NCBI RefSeq assembly: GCF_954871325.1
Contig: NC_088779.1
Span: 20,276,846-20,340,845, forward strand
DNA: 64,000 nt
DNA from: Gordionus sp. m RMFG-2023
Taxonomy: Eukaryota > Nematomorpha > Gordioida > Chordodea > Parachordodidae
Direction of reading: 5' to 3'
Shown: piece after piece, positions 48,193-60,259 of the stretch
Layout: every line of letters starts with the position of its first letter
How positions within the stretch are numbered: the stretch's first letter is position 1
Translations under genes and position numbers: made by a program
Notes under the pieces: model-generated
Told to the model about the DNA's origin: nothing
Databases searched by the model: none
What the model saw: the letters and a program-made list of their open reading frames with translations, nothing else

Positions 48193-50090
48193 TAGTATTA
48201 TGTAATATGAATCAAAAAAGTTAAATACAAGGAGGAAGGAAGTTTATTGGCTTAAACTTAGTCGTTAATTTTATTTATTAACTCAATTGAAATTTGTTTA
48301 AAAACATTAGTGCACCAAGAAAATTTTGCAAATGTGTGTATATGTATATAATATAAAATTTGAACATTTTTTCTAAAAAAGAAAACAACCCGCTTGGCTA
48401 AATTTCGTACTTACCTTATTTATATATTTTATATACTATTATACATATACGCTATTTCAATAAATTAAATTATTTAATAATTTGGTTACTTATTTAATAT
48501 ACACATAATCAAAAGAATAATAAAAAAATTATTTTATAGGCCGTTACTTTGAATAATATAATGTTTAGTAATCGGTTAACCGATTTTCTGTTCGATACTT
48601 TTTGCTTTAAAGTATTAGTAGCTTATGGATTTTTGAGAAAATACTATTGATTGCCTAATTTTTATTTATAATCTCGACCTAACAAATGTATTTGTAAAAT
48701 TAAATAAAAAATAAAATCATACTAATTTAGAGTTGAAACATTTTTTTAATTCTCAAACGGTTCCTATTATATTATATAACCAGAATAAAACTTGTTAATA
48801 CGTGGTTTAGGTATTTACATATTTATAGCCATAAAAAAATTTTGGTCTGAAAATATTTAGACATAAACTAAACCTAAATAACAATAATTATATTATACTC
48901 GGGATCAAAAAAATAAAAACTTTATATTACTGCCACGTTTCAGCTTAATTTTAAATAATTATAACATGTCTCACTTGTAAATTAAATAACAGAGGTATAA
49001 TATAATTAAAGAGACCTTTGATTTCTATAAAATAGATATTTTAAAAAAATTAGATTTTCAACTATTTTGTCGTTGTTGTCTACTTTGTTATAATAATAAT
49101 ACTATAAAACGCTAAAATAAAAATAAAAAGACCCATCAATATAGAAGGGCTTATGTAATATATATTATTACGAAATATCGTACCTATCTATACATTTTTA
49201 AGTCACCTGCCACCATATAATTTTTATATATTACTTTATTATTATAAAGAAATCTTTTAAAATAAAATATGGCAAATTTAAATTAAAAATTTTTTTTTTA
49301 AATAAAAAAATATCTGGGGAGCGGCTTAAAAATAATATATACATTTTAAATAAAACGAGACTCTAGCATCTGTATTATGAATAAAATCTTCTTAGAATAT
49401 CTTCCAACTTTTAACTCTTCTAGGACCCCTTAATAATAGTGGATTTAAATTCCTAATAATATTATCAAATATTTTCATAATATATAAATTTATAATTTCT
49501 TTTGATGATAAAAGAAAAAGTAGATTTAATTTAATTTGTCTTTTTAAAGGGAAATAGAATTATTTAAAAAAATATATATTTCAATTTCAAAGAATATAAA
49601 GCCATGCCATTCGCATCTAAAAAACTATACTACCTCACCTTTAAAAAAAAATACAGTTTTATTATATTTATAATATACTTAAATATACAATAAAATAAAT
49701 ATATATTTTTTTGCATATATTAAAAAACGACAAAATGAAATTTATGCTAATGAACATCTTGAACAAAATAAATATATCATAATAAAATTATATCACGACT
49801 TTAGAAGAACATAATACCTAACATCATATAATAACAAAATACATTGGAAGATTTATTTACTACCTTTATTAAACAATATTTAAAAAAATTTTTTTTAAAT
49901 GTTAAGATTCTTTGCTTTTATCACCAATAAACCAACCTCACCACCACAGCTGTAAGGAGGTTTTATTTTTCTAAAATGATATTGTATAATTCAATTTATT
50001 TAATATAATGTATAAATTTCATATAAAATCATAATATATAATGGATATTGTGAAATATATTAAAATATATCTTAAATAGCGGTTATGGCC
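48193..50090. other. Dll 3' flank, A+T-rich, no transposon recognised
   Basis: Untranslated and intergenic sequence with very high A+T. No frame longer than 60 codons and no paired repeat ends. ACCACCACAGCTGTAAGGAGG at about 49938 is a rare GC-richer patch of unknown meaning. Confidence 0.45.
48459..48464 (+). other. Candidate Dll polyadenylation signal AATAAA
   Basis: AATAAA about 270 bp after the stop codon. It is one candidate only: this motif is common in such A+T-rich DNA, and no transcript end is visible. Confidence 0.3.
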
Positions 50091-51141
50091 AAATTATTTT
50101 AAGTTAATAATGATATGTACAGAAGGGAGATCTTCCCCCACCCCCTTCCAGAACTAAACGAAATTGTGGCAACTTTGCATAAAAAATTTGAGTTTGCGCT
50201 AAATATTTTAGGACCAAGTCCCGCCAATACGGATTTTTTGAATTTATTTTAAACCTTGAATATAATGTAAATTATGATTTTTAAATATAAAAGGTAATTA
50301 CGGGCGGGAAAATTATGCAAAATATTTTCTGGGGGCAGTTAGAGCTGAATCTACGGGCAGGGTTATGAACTTTTTTAAAATTTTCACCAGCCGAGCTGTG
50401 CTGATATCTGATACAGGAGTATCATATCAAAAAGTATTTTAGTAATATTAGATGGGTCCAGATTGTCGGACAAAGCATTCTCATCCAAGACGGTCATGCT
50501 TATATTCTGGGCCCTGAACTCGCCAAATTTTTTTATTTTCTTAATGTTTTTATATTCGCTTAATATTTTGGGGAAAGAATAAAGGATCATAGGGGGACTA
50601 GCTAACCGCATTAACTTTTTATTTTATGAATTATTTTGTTCTAAAATTTCTTAAAATGTGTATTCTGTTTATAACATACCCTGTTGAATGCAAATCTTTT
50701 TGTATGGCGAAGAATTTAAAATTTATAATATTTTATTTAAATAGAATACTTATTAAATCATATTCACAGAAAAATCGGAAAATGCTATAAAAAATCATAA
50801 CATACGAAAATAAGTGTCGTTTTTGAAACGGGATTCGTGAATAAGCAGCTTAGAATATGAATTATGTAATATTTATATAAATATTATAGATAATTGAATT
50901 CGCTAATATTAAGCATAATTTATGATTTTATATTTTATTTTAAATTACCTGCTTCATGTTTAAAAATAGTTTAATTGGTTCACCCATCTGTAAGGGCCTG
51001 TCTATGTTTGATAATAGATAAGTAGAAATCTAGCAAGAGGAAGGGCTATCTTAATCGTTTATAAGATCCTTACTCAAGATTATAAATGCCAATTATTCCT
51101 TTTTAAATATATAATGTTTAAAATAGTTCTTAAATTATAGG
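50091..51141. other. Intergenic with a less A+T-rich patch
   Basis: Between 50120 and 50620 G and C rise (GGGCGGGAAAATT, TCGCCAAATTTTTTT and similar words), reminiscent of the GGGCGGG repeat class. The 75-codon minus frame at 50611-50384 is not recognised. No ends identified. Confidence 0.35.
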
Positions 51142-51149
51142 TTTTTAAT

Positions 51150-52678
51150 CAGAGTTGTTAAACGCTACTTTTAAAAGTAGCGCGCTACCGCTATCGCTAT
51201 TTGTCAAAAAAAGTAGCTAGCTATTAGCTACTATTTTTTTAAAGTAGCTTTAGCTACTTTTTATAAAAAAAATTTACAAACAAATTTTTTATTTTTTGCT
51301 TATAATGTTATTGTATAGTAAATATATAAAAATCAACATTTATAAATATTAAAATATAGTTAGTTTTGATTATAAAAAAATTTATGTAATAAAAATAAAT
51401 ATTTATGGTAATTTGTTGCATTTTGATAATAAAATCATTTCAATATTATCATCTCCAAGTCTAGAGCGACGATCAGAAAGTATAAGTGTTGCCTTATTAA
51501 ATAATCTCTCGACACTAGCACTTGAGGGTAAGGGCGTATTTAATCTTATATACATATTTTTAATATAAGATAGATTATCAATAATTTTATTTGCAAGTAC
51601 ATCGTATGTCTGGCATCCTATTATCATTTTGAGGGCTAATGCCACAGATCTTCTTTTTAAAGTTCTAGGGTCTAACCAATGGGCTGTGATTCCAAAATAA
51701 GCTCAAAAATATTTAATCAGATCAATTTATAAATATAAATAAATTTTTACCTTCAGTTATGTCATCAACTATCTACCGTGGTACATATATATGATATCTC
51801 TGATAACTCTACTATTAGTGCATCTTTCATAATTTTAAAGTTATATGCTATTTTATTCATTAGTGTCTGGCGGCATAATCATCATGGTAAATGATGGATT
51901 ATCAACTAAGGACATTGGCTGAACTGTATAAATTATAAAATCAACAATAACTTTAACAGCCAATTTCTGAGAAATATTGTCATTTGCATTATTAATTAAT
52001 TTGGTTTGAAATGAATTAGTCTTTTTGGAAGAGTCGCCTATACCAAAATTATTTAGATGTTTCTCCATTTCCTTAAAACACATGAACAGTCATATAAAAT
52101 AAATATTATTAGAATGTAAAAATGACAATTTACCTTTATCTTGAGGGTATAGCTACTGGATTGATTTGAGGAAATATTTTTTTTTACATTTTAAACAAAT
52201 AAATTTGAAACCAGTTTTGGTTATATATTTATTTAAAAAAATTTTCAAATCTAGGGAATGGGAAATTTGTATTATAGCTATTAAGAACATTTTCTTCCCT
52301 GGTATCTTCCATTTCATTAATATCATTGTCTGAATCACTTTCAACGATTTGGATATCCATAGGCGATGAAATTTTAAATTATTAACACGTGATTTAGGTT
52401 TATAATACAAATGAAAATATAAATTACAAATTGAAATTTTATTTTAATTTCAAAATTAAATAATAAATCATAAAAAATATAATTAATTATGATATTATAT
52501 TTGAATTTTCATGTTTACACTACCTTCATTATATTTTTTAAAAGTAGCGAAGTAGCGGCTACTTAGCTACTTTCAAAAAATGTAGCACGCTAAAAAATTA
52601 AATAATTACAAAAAAAGTAACCGCTATTAGCTATAGCTACCAAAAAAGTTAGCGTGGCGTGCTACTTTAAAAACTCTG
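51150..52678 (-). mobile_element. hAT transposon (ZBED-like), with GTAGC subterminal repeats
   Basis: A 1.53-kb element with ends CAGAGTTGTTAAACGC and (complement) CAGAGTTTTTAAAGTAGC. Target octamers TTTTTAAT (51142-51149) and CTTTTAAT (52679-52686) match at 7 of 8. Dense GTAGC/GCTAC words occupy the first about 110 bp and last about 130 bp, the usual hAT subterminal transposase-binding arrangement. The transposase remnant is on the minus strand. Confidence 0.87.
51403..52410 (-). pseudogene. hAT (ZBED-type) transposase remnant
   Basis: On the minus strand: near 52200-52170 FICLKCKKKYF, a possible BED finger remnant; 52083-51853 with KLAVKVIVDFIIYTVQPMSL and VDNPSFTMMI, the post-finger block (family AIxxDxQPFSxVExxxF); then a deletion of most of the catalytic core; and 51645-51403 with LPSSASVERLFNKATLI, SDRRSRLGDDNIEMILL, the C-terminal dimerisation segment. 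The element is too short for a full transposase, so it is an internally deleted, non-autonomous copy. Confidence 0.82.
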
Positions 52679-52747
52679 CTTTTAATAATTGTCTTTCAGG
52701 AATCCTAACCAAAATTAATATGGGTTCACATAAAAATGACGCTTCAG

Positions 52748-54619
52748 CAGGCGCGTACGCAGTGGGGGGAGACAGGGGGACAAATCCCCCCCCCCCCCCA
52801 AAGCCAAAAAATGCAGATGCCGGATTATATTTTTCAAAAATATTATTGTTAATATTCATTTATATTTGTTAATATTTATTCTTATCTCATATATACATAT
52901 ATATATATATATATTTAATTACATTTATTTATCACATTCATCTACTAAGTTATTTTATCAATCAATTTCGTTTCAAGTTTTCCTTGGCGTAATTTACCTA
53001 TTATTTTCAAATTTTAGTGGCGTAATATTTATCTAAATTTCTAATAAAATAATAATTATCTTTGAAACTCCTTGTCCAACAGGGAGAAAAAAATTGCAAG
53101 CTTGTGCAACGAGATCGAGTCTCCCCCACAGTAACAGCTATTTTGGAGTTAGAAGAGCTGATTATTAATGCAATTACTGAAATATCACAATGGCTTGAAA
53201 GAAATATTTCCTCAGAAGCAAGAAAATTTTTGGATTCAATACTTATTCCAAATTTTTTTTCTCATTAGAATGTATTATTTAATTATACAACTATTTTATG
53301 TAATACTTTTCAAAAACATAACATTGACTTGATTAAGAAGATGAGAATAGCGGAGAGCATTTTATTAGAACTCAAGGAAATAGAGCTAGTGTTGTTGAAG
53401 AATTTCATATTTTATATGTTATTGTTGAGTCAAAAGCAGAGCTATACGTGTTAAAGATTTGTCCCTCTCGACTTGCAGCAAGCAAGCTCATCATCAAAAC
53501 ATTAATATAGGATCAGTAGAAGAGTATTATAAAACAAATGTCCCCTCTCCCAACCTTTTTCATATGGTGATAGAAAAAAAATATAAATATTTGTTATATT
53601 TTTATCATGAAGATGTTAAAATATCTTATGATGCCTTATTAGCTGAATGACTATGATTAAAAGATTAACTATGGTTGATACAGTCCCAAAAAATGCTATG
53701 GATGCTTTTTATTTCAAACACATTTTAGATTATACTCTCAATTATTAAAATGGTTATATATATATTAGCAGCGATTTAGTAAACTAATGAGAGAACATTT
53801 ACTTTTTTAAGAAGAATAACAGAGCCTTGCAGAGGTACCATTTGCAGGACCAGGCCCAGATTTTTTTTAAAAATTTTTTCCGGCCCGGGTTTTTTTTAAA
53901 AAAATTTTCAGGCCCGGCCCGGCTAGCCCAGCCCGAATTTTTTAAAATAAATTATATTTATTTTTGATATTTATAGCTAATAATGGCGATTTCAAATATT
54001 TGGTTTTAAAATATACAACTCGGCTCGGATATTTTTTCTTAAAAAATTTTCAGGCCCAGCCCGGGTGTTTTAAAAAAAAATTACGAGCCCGGCCCGGGTA
54101 TATTTAAAAAAATTAAAATACGGTCCGGCTCGGGGGCCGGGCCTGCAAGTCTGTGAAAAACATACCTATGAAATACAACATCTGAAAGTAGATTGAATGA
54201 TTTGGATCTTTTGAATATTCATAGACATTTAACGCCAAGCAAGGATTGATAATTGGAAAATTAGCTCAAAACATACAAAATACAATTATTCCTAAGAAAC
54301 TTTTTGTGTATTAATTTATATTTACAACATTTAAATTTTTTATACTTTATATATTTTAAAAGCTCAAAAAATTCAAATTTCAATTTTGGGTCATTTAAGT
54401 GATTCATATCGTGGGTTATATTCACTTTATATTTTATGATTCACATTTAAATGCCGGTTTATATATATAATTTTTTTAATTCACATTAGTTTAAAATTGT
54501 GTATTAGAAAAGTTATTAATCCTAATAAATTTATGCTTAGTATTTTTAATTAAAAATATTATTTCTTAAAAAAATTTATTATCCCCCCCCCCCAGACCAA
54601 ATTCCTGCGTACGCGCCTG
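52748..54619 (+). mobile_element. hAT element D2, composite carrying a nested element
   Basis: A 1.87-kb sister of D1. Ends CAGGCGCGTACGCAGTGGGG and (complement) CAGGCGCGTACGCAGG are near-perfect inverted repeats; the 8-bp target duplication CGCTTCAG at 52740-52747 and 54620-54627 is exact. Poly-C tracts lie inside both ends (about 52787-52799 and 54584-54594). Transposase fragments on the + strand: SQWLERNISSEARKFLDS within 53062-53268, QNINIGSVEEYYKTNV within 53459-53650, FLRRI at about 53805, then the nested element, then LDLLNIHRHL near 54200-54230. It starts only 61 bp after the duplication of the hAT element to its left. Confidence 0.9.
53820..54155. mobile_element. GC-rich hAT-like element nested in D2
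   Basis: CAGAGCCTTGCAGAGGTACC at the start and GGGCCGGGCCTGCAAGTCTGTG at the end. The inside holds CAGGCCCGGCCCGGCTAGCC and similar blocks alternating with TTTTTTAAAAAAATT. It sits at the same codon region of the hAT dimerisation domain as the element in D1, with the same flanks (AAGAAGAATAA and AAAAACATACC). Confidence 0.78.
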
Positions 54620-54627
54620 CGCTTCAG

Positions 54628-56646
54628 GTTAGAGTTAAATAAGTTTATCAAGATAATATATATCTCTTATTAGTGATAAATCAGGAAAAATAAGTATCAC
54701 TAGTCAACATCAGATATATGGTCAGTCAGCACAGGGTATTGGCTAAAATACATTATGTGGCTAGCTGGTCAATAAAATGAATTTTACCTAAAATGATCAC
54801 CATAAAATAATGATAGATTATAGCTTTGAATTCTATTTTATTGGTTAATGTGTGGGTAACACATTAATATCAAATTTATTTGATCAAGCAATATTTAATC
54901 TTTTTATCGGCGAGCAAGAAGCTTCCCAACCTGCTTCAAAAATTTCCTAAAATCTTTTCAGATTGGAACCTATTTCTAAAAAATAATAGTTTAAAATTAG
55001 TCAGATTAAGATTTTAAAAATTTGGGGTAGGACTGGACCTGAGAAACGAGATCCAGTACTTGGTTTTAGTAAAAAAAATACATTAAATATAATATAGAGA
55101 ATAAAATAAAACAGTTAAAAAAAATTATAACCTTTTTTTGTATTTTAAGCTATTGAGCTTTTAAAAAACACTTTTTAAAGAATTATATATTTTAAAAAAA
55201 CAATTTTTTCAAAAATTTTCTTTAATAAATCAAGATAAACAAACTTAAAAAGTAAAAGTGAAAGAAAATAATTTAGCCAAGAGCGATTTTCTTAGAAAAA
55301 AAATAATTCTTAATTTATTTTTTTTTTAATTTTTACCAATTTTTTATATTATTTTTTTAAAAAATTAAAATAATATTTTACATTATATAATTTTATTTTT
55401 GGACTTTTTCCCTTGTAATATTTTACCGACAAAAGATAATTTATTTATTTATTTATCAAAAAACGTTTTATATGAGTGAAACTCCGAAGGTGTCCACCTC
55501 TACATATTGACTATCTCCTTATCTTGGGTTTCTTTATGTTGATCCCTCCGTGTTATTATCCGTTAAAAAAAAGGCTTATATCTATATATTGGCTATTTCT
55601 CTAGGTTAAGAAATAAACAACTTCATTTAAGTGATCATCTTATTGAAGTTTCAAAATGTTATATTTATATTATTATTAATTAAAATAATAAAATTTCACA
55701 TATTAAGATATAATATACTATAAATAAAGTAAATAGCTCAAAAAAATCTTCATATAGATATGGGAAAAGATTAAATTTGTGAATTTCAAAGTTCTTGGCT
55801 ATTAAATACAAATTCTCCAAATATGTGTAATAATTTTTTTTACCATGGCATAATACCTATTACATACCCTATTTTTTTCAGGAATTTCTTAGCGCATAAA
55901 TAATTATTATTGTTTGTTAGACTTAGAGAGTTCGACAATTTTTTACAGAACAAAAAAAAGCCGATTGTCGCAAAATTTTTTATTATTATCAGTTTATAGA
56001 TAATTAAGATTTTAGACACATCGTTTTTTAAAGAAATTTTTAAAATTTATTATAAAGTTTTATATGTGTATCGACGACGATGACTAACTTTACAACGGAC
56101 CAAAATTAAAATTGTTTTCAATAAACATTTATTCATGTATAATAGTATAATTTATTCGTATTTCAATAATAAATTATAGAAAGTTAATATAAACTCATTA
56201 AACTGATAACATAGATCTAGAGCATATATAATATATCATTGAATTCTAGTTTCCAATAGTTATATATAAGCTGGGTTAGTAATATCCAATCCACCCTATA
56301 AAAAGATAGAGGATAGTTAACTAACATTTATTCTTGTGGAGGGTGAAAATACAAGATCAAAGAAAATTAAATATAATATCTAATACCTATTCGAATTTTA
56401 GGGAAGACCGATGAGGACATATTATTTATTCAACAATAAGTCCCATTCTTATATTATTAAAACCAATCTGTATAAATAACATATATGTATATTCTAAACT
56501 AAACTATTCAAAATAATTTAGTTAAATTTTTTTGATCCGCTCACAAAAAATTTAAAAATTGATATTGTCTTAAGACTAAATACTTTAAAGAATATAAATT
56601 TAATAATGTTATATAGAAATACATTACAAGTTTTCCAAAATAATTA
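54628..56646. other. Intergenic, A+T-rich
   Basis: No gene recognised. Small GC-richer patches at 54900-55070 and 55480-55560 have no frame of interest. Confidence 0.4.
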
Positions 56647-57200
56647 GGTAAAGGCGTTACTATTTGAATAAATTAAAGTTTAAAAGTAACGCTTTTCCTT
56701 TATATTTTATTATTATATTTTAATAATTTTTGTTCATTATTATTTAATGTTTAGGTCTAAAAATTGTTTAAAAAAAATTATCAATATATTTATAGGATAA
56801 TCGTAATATTATAATAATTATGAATATTCTGCGCAATTTATTTGCATTCTGGGATTTCTCATTTCTGTAAATGTATGTATCGATTGATGAAATATTAAAA
56901 AAAACAATTTATTCGATCTTTTTTATAGCAAAGATAATAATAGGAAGGACGTAACTTTTTTAAAAAATAAATATAACGGCGGCGTTACTTTGTTAAAAAT
57001 TAAACTTAACGGCATTATACTTTTTTTTAAATTAACGTAAACGCAACTATGGTATTATTTAAGCCTGGAATGTATTAACTTTATTTTTGGGAGAACGTTG
57101 TAGTAAAGTGTTATAAATTTTTCTCAAAAAATAAGGTAACGGCATTACTGTTTTTAAATAGTAACGAATTAAAACATAAATTTTATGTTACTCGTTTCTT
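56647..57200. repeat. Repeat with scattered GTAACG/CGTTAC words
   Basis: AAAGGCGTTACTATTT, AAAAGTAACGC, GGACGTAACTTT, AACGGCGGCGTTACTTT, AACGGCATTATAC, GGTAACGGCATTACTG and TAGTAACGA recur on both strands. This density of a short palindromic-type word is typical of hAT subterminal regions. I could not fix the ends. Confidence 0.5.
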
Positions 57201-57303
57201 ATTATCTTATATTAAAATCTCATTTTTTTTTAATGTTTAGGTTTAAAAAACCTATCTTTGGAAAACTTAAAACAATCAAACAATAAAATCTTGTTTTCCT
57301 ACT

Positions 57304-58168
57304 TAGAGGTCTGCATTGGGCCACGCTCACCCATCTAAGTGGGCGGGCGGGTAGGCGGGTTAAAAATTTCAAACTATGGGCGGGTGGGTGGGCGGATTAA
57401 GAAATTTAAACATGGGCGAGCAGGTTAAAAAATTTTAAATCATTTACTTTATATTAATTAAAAATTGTTTTTATGAATATTTTTGGATATTAAAAATTAA
57501 AATGTCCTATTTTGGTATCATAAAAACTTTTTTCCTAAAATAAATAAACATTTTTTTATATTTGAAACTACTTTGGTGGAAACAACAAGAAAGAGATTTG
57601 CCAAAGCTATCAAGATTAGCAAGAAAAATATTGATAATTCCTGCAACTAATGCTTCTTCTGAACGAGGATTTAGCATTGCTGGAAGATTTTTAGACAAAG
57701 TAGAAAGTGTTTTAATCCAGGAAATGTCGATTCAATATTATTATTGCATTATAATTATTTATAATAACAATTTTATATTTATATTTTTTTCATAAATATT
57801 TTATTTGATCAAATAGATATCCATAATTTAAATTGAATATTTTTTTTATGCTTAATATAGTAATTTCCGAAATTATAAAACTTTGTGTGGAAGTGCAATG
57901 CTGATTTTTTTTTATTAGATGCTTAAAAAATTGAAAGAATGACAATAATTAAGTTTTATAATAGCGGGCTTGGTTTAAAAAATTTTTTTTAAATAATTGG
58001 TGGGCGGGTAAAAAATTATAGATTAATGGGCGGGCGAGTAGGCAGGTAAGAAATTTTAAACTAATGGGCGGGCGGGTATATTTTTTAGAAAACTATGGGC
58101 AGGCTGGGCGGTTGTAAATTTTTTTAAACATTGGGCGGGCGGGTTTATGGTCCAAAAACCCGCCCATA
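57304..58168 (+). mobile_element. hAT element with GGGCGGG repeats and a residual transposase piece
   Basis: The left end TAGAGGTCTGCATTGGG matches the MITE at 38094; the right end CCGCCCATA has lost the last about 11 bp of that consensus. Octamers TTCCTACT (57296-57303) and CTCCTACT (58169-58176) match at 7 of 8. GGGCGGGCGGGT-type words fill the first about 130 bp and last about 200 bp. The centre holds a fragment of transposase. Confidence 0.75.
57562..57795 (+). pseudogene. hAT dimerisation-domain fragment (ZBED-like)
   Basis: The frame reads WWKQQERDLPKLSRLARKIL, IIPATNASSERGFSIAGRFL, DKVESVLIQEM, the conserved C-terminal segment of hAT transposases (family FWxxNxxxFPxLSxxARxxL, IPASSAxSERxFSxAG). 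Nothing of the catalytic core or zinc finger remains within the element, so it is a relic inside a non-autonomous derivative. Confidence 0.85.
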
Positions 58169-58176
58169 CTCCTACT

Positions 58177-60036
58177 ATCCTCAGAAAATATTGAATATGT
58201 GGTACAACATGATTGTTTATTGAGGTAAAAACTTTTAAAAACATTTAACATTGATAAAAAATTGTTTAAATATTTTTTTAAAATTTTATTCTATAATAGA
58301 TATAAAAACTTGACAAATAACATTTGCCTTACGTCAGACATATTAAAACTTTTATAAACAAAGATATGTTTTAGCCAAAGTCTAAAAATCTTGTTTTATA
58401 GCCGGAAAAATAGAAATTTATAATGTATTATTTACTAAAATTATCATATATATTAGACAGGCAAGTTAGTTAGCTACCTTTTGATAGTTAATATTTTATT
58501 ATTAACAACGCTTATTAGAGTTTTCCCGGCCCCCATGTGCCCTCGATCTCCCTTATTAAATTTTTGAATTAATTTTTTAATCTATTATGTATCGGTTTAA
58601 TCTTAGAGCTGGAGTTGACTAGCATGCCGTAGTTCCAAACGTATATCACACTCTCTCTTAATCTTAAATTATATGTTCAAGCAAATGTTTTATAGTCCTC
58701 GCGCCATTTAACCCCTATCTTCCCTATATATAGGAAAAAATAATAATTAAATCTCATATACGGAACAAGATCAAAGGCAACTCTCTATAGTATACTTTTC
58801 CACTTCATTAATTTCTTTTTATTATATATATACGCATATATTTACCTATATATAATTATTGACAATGTTAATAAAAGAATTATATAATATATATATATAT
58901 ACAATAAAATGACATCTTAAATTTATTTCTTATTCACTCACTGTCACTATTTATTAAAAGTTCTTATTGAGGGCTTATAATCCTTTCTATTTTTCATTTA
59001 AAGTTTCTTTTCCCCCTTCGTAAACGAAACAAGTCAGATATATATTCTATTTTCTATAATGTTTTAGTAGTAGTATATAAAGATAAATTTTTGTAAGAAC
59101 TATTATTTTTATTTGACTAAAATAATGTTTGATTTATTACTTGTTTGCTATGGTTAATTTATTTTGTCAAATAACTTAATCATACTATCTATATTATTTT
59201 TTATATAGATGTATACTATAATTATAGTATAATATGTATATAATAAATATATATTGTATAAAAAAATATTTTTTACTTATATATTCTTTAATAAAAAAAA
59301 ATCACCATTTCCTGCTTCATCTTAGCTTTTAAAAGTTTTTATATATATTATTTATTAACAATACCACACTTTTATTTTAAAATGATGTTTATTATTTAAA
59401 ATATAAGGTAAGTATAAGAAGGAAGGAAGAATAGACGTAATACATATAGTAATTTGAGATATAAAATATAGTCACTGTGCACTTACCTTTAAAAAAATGT
59501 ATCTATATATTTATTTAAAGTTCATTTGAAACGTTAAAATCAAATATTGAGATAATGATCTTATTTATTATTTTTATATTTGTATTATTATATAGTGAAT
59601 TTTATATGGTAGTTTTATGAATGAAATATAATTTCTCTATTGGAGAACGAAGTGTCATTTAAATTTTTTTTAATATTTTATTTTAAATACATATATTCTG
59701 TCATCTGAAAAAAAAATTGAAGATGACCCCAAAGTTTAATATACATATATTATATTGATAAAAAAACGGAAACTATATTATAACTATTTATAATTTGATT
59801 TTGTAATAATAAAATTATATTTATTATATATATGAATAAATAAATATTGTATGTAGCTAATATTTATTTAAATAGATAAGGTTAAAAAAATCCACAGTTA
59901 AAGTAAATTTATTTGTAAACTAAATCAATTATTTGATTCGTGAGAGCCCCGGAAATATTAAGTGAATATATAATGATTTCTAATTTTTTTAAAAAGAGCA
60001 TTATATTATATCTTAAATGAATAGATTAAGAGTCTT
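58177..60036. other. Intergenic, very A+T-rich
   Basis: TA-rich tracts near 58885-58905 and 59210-59260. No gene or paired repeat ends. Confidence 0.4.
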
Positions 60037-60044
60037 GAATCGGG

Positions 60045-60251
60045 CAGTGTTGTTAAAGGTTCGATTTGAGCCAATTTAAAAAAACGGCTAACTTAATATT
60101 TTCGCCAGAAAAATATTGCCTATAATCCTCGAGATTTCGCTAATACATGTCATGATCTTTGTGCCTTCTATGAACAAAATCTTCAGGCATGCGTAATATT
60201 TTTTTGGATAAAATATTGTGTTAGCTATTTTTAAAAATCGGAACAACACTA
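60045..60251. mobile_element. Small hAT-like MITE, 207 bp, copy 1
   Basis: Ends CAGTGTTG and (complement) TAGTGTTG with arms continuing about 70 bp (AACGGCTAACTTAATATTTT on the left; complement of AATATTGTGTTAGC on the right). Target octamers GAATCGGG (60037-60044) and GAATCTGG (60252-60259) match at 7 of 8. The interior matches 62650-62872. Confidence 0.75.
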
Positions 60252-60259
60252 GAATCTGG

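Noticed and set aside
52654-52872. Pro- and Gly-rich frames on both strands at the start of D2
   Set aside because: They come from the poly-C tract and terminal repeat of the hAT element.
40505-54619. D1 and D2 as a segmental duplication
   Set aside because: Each has its own exact and different 8-bp target duplication directly at the ends of similarity, so they are independent insertions.
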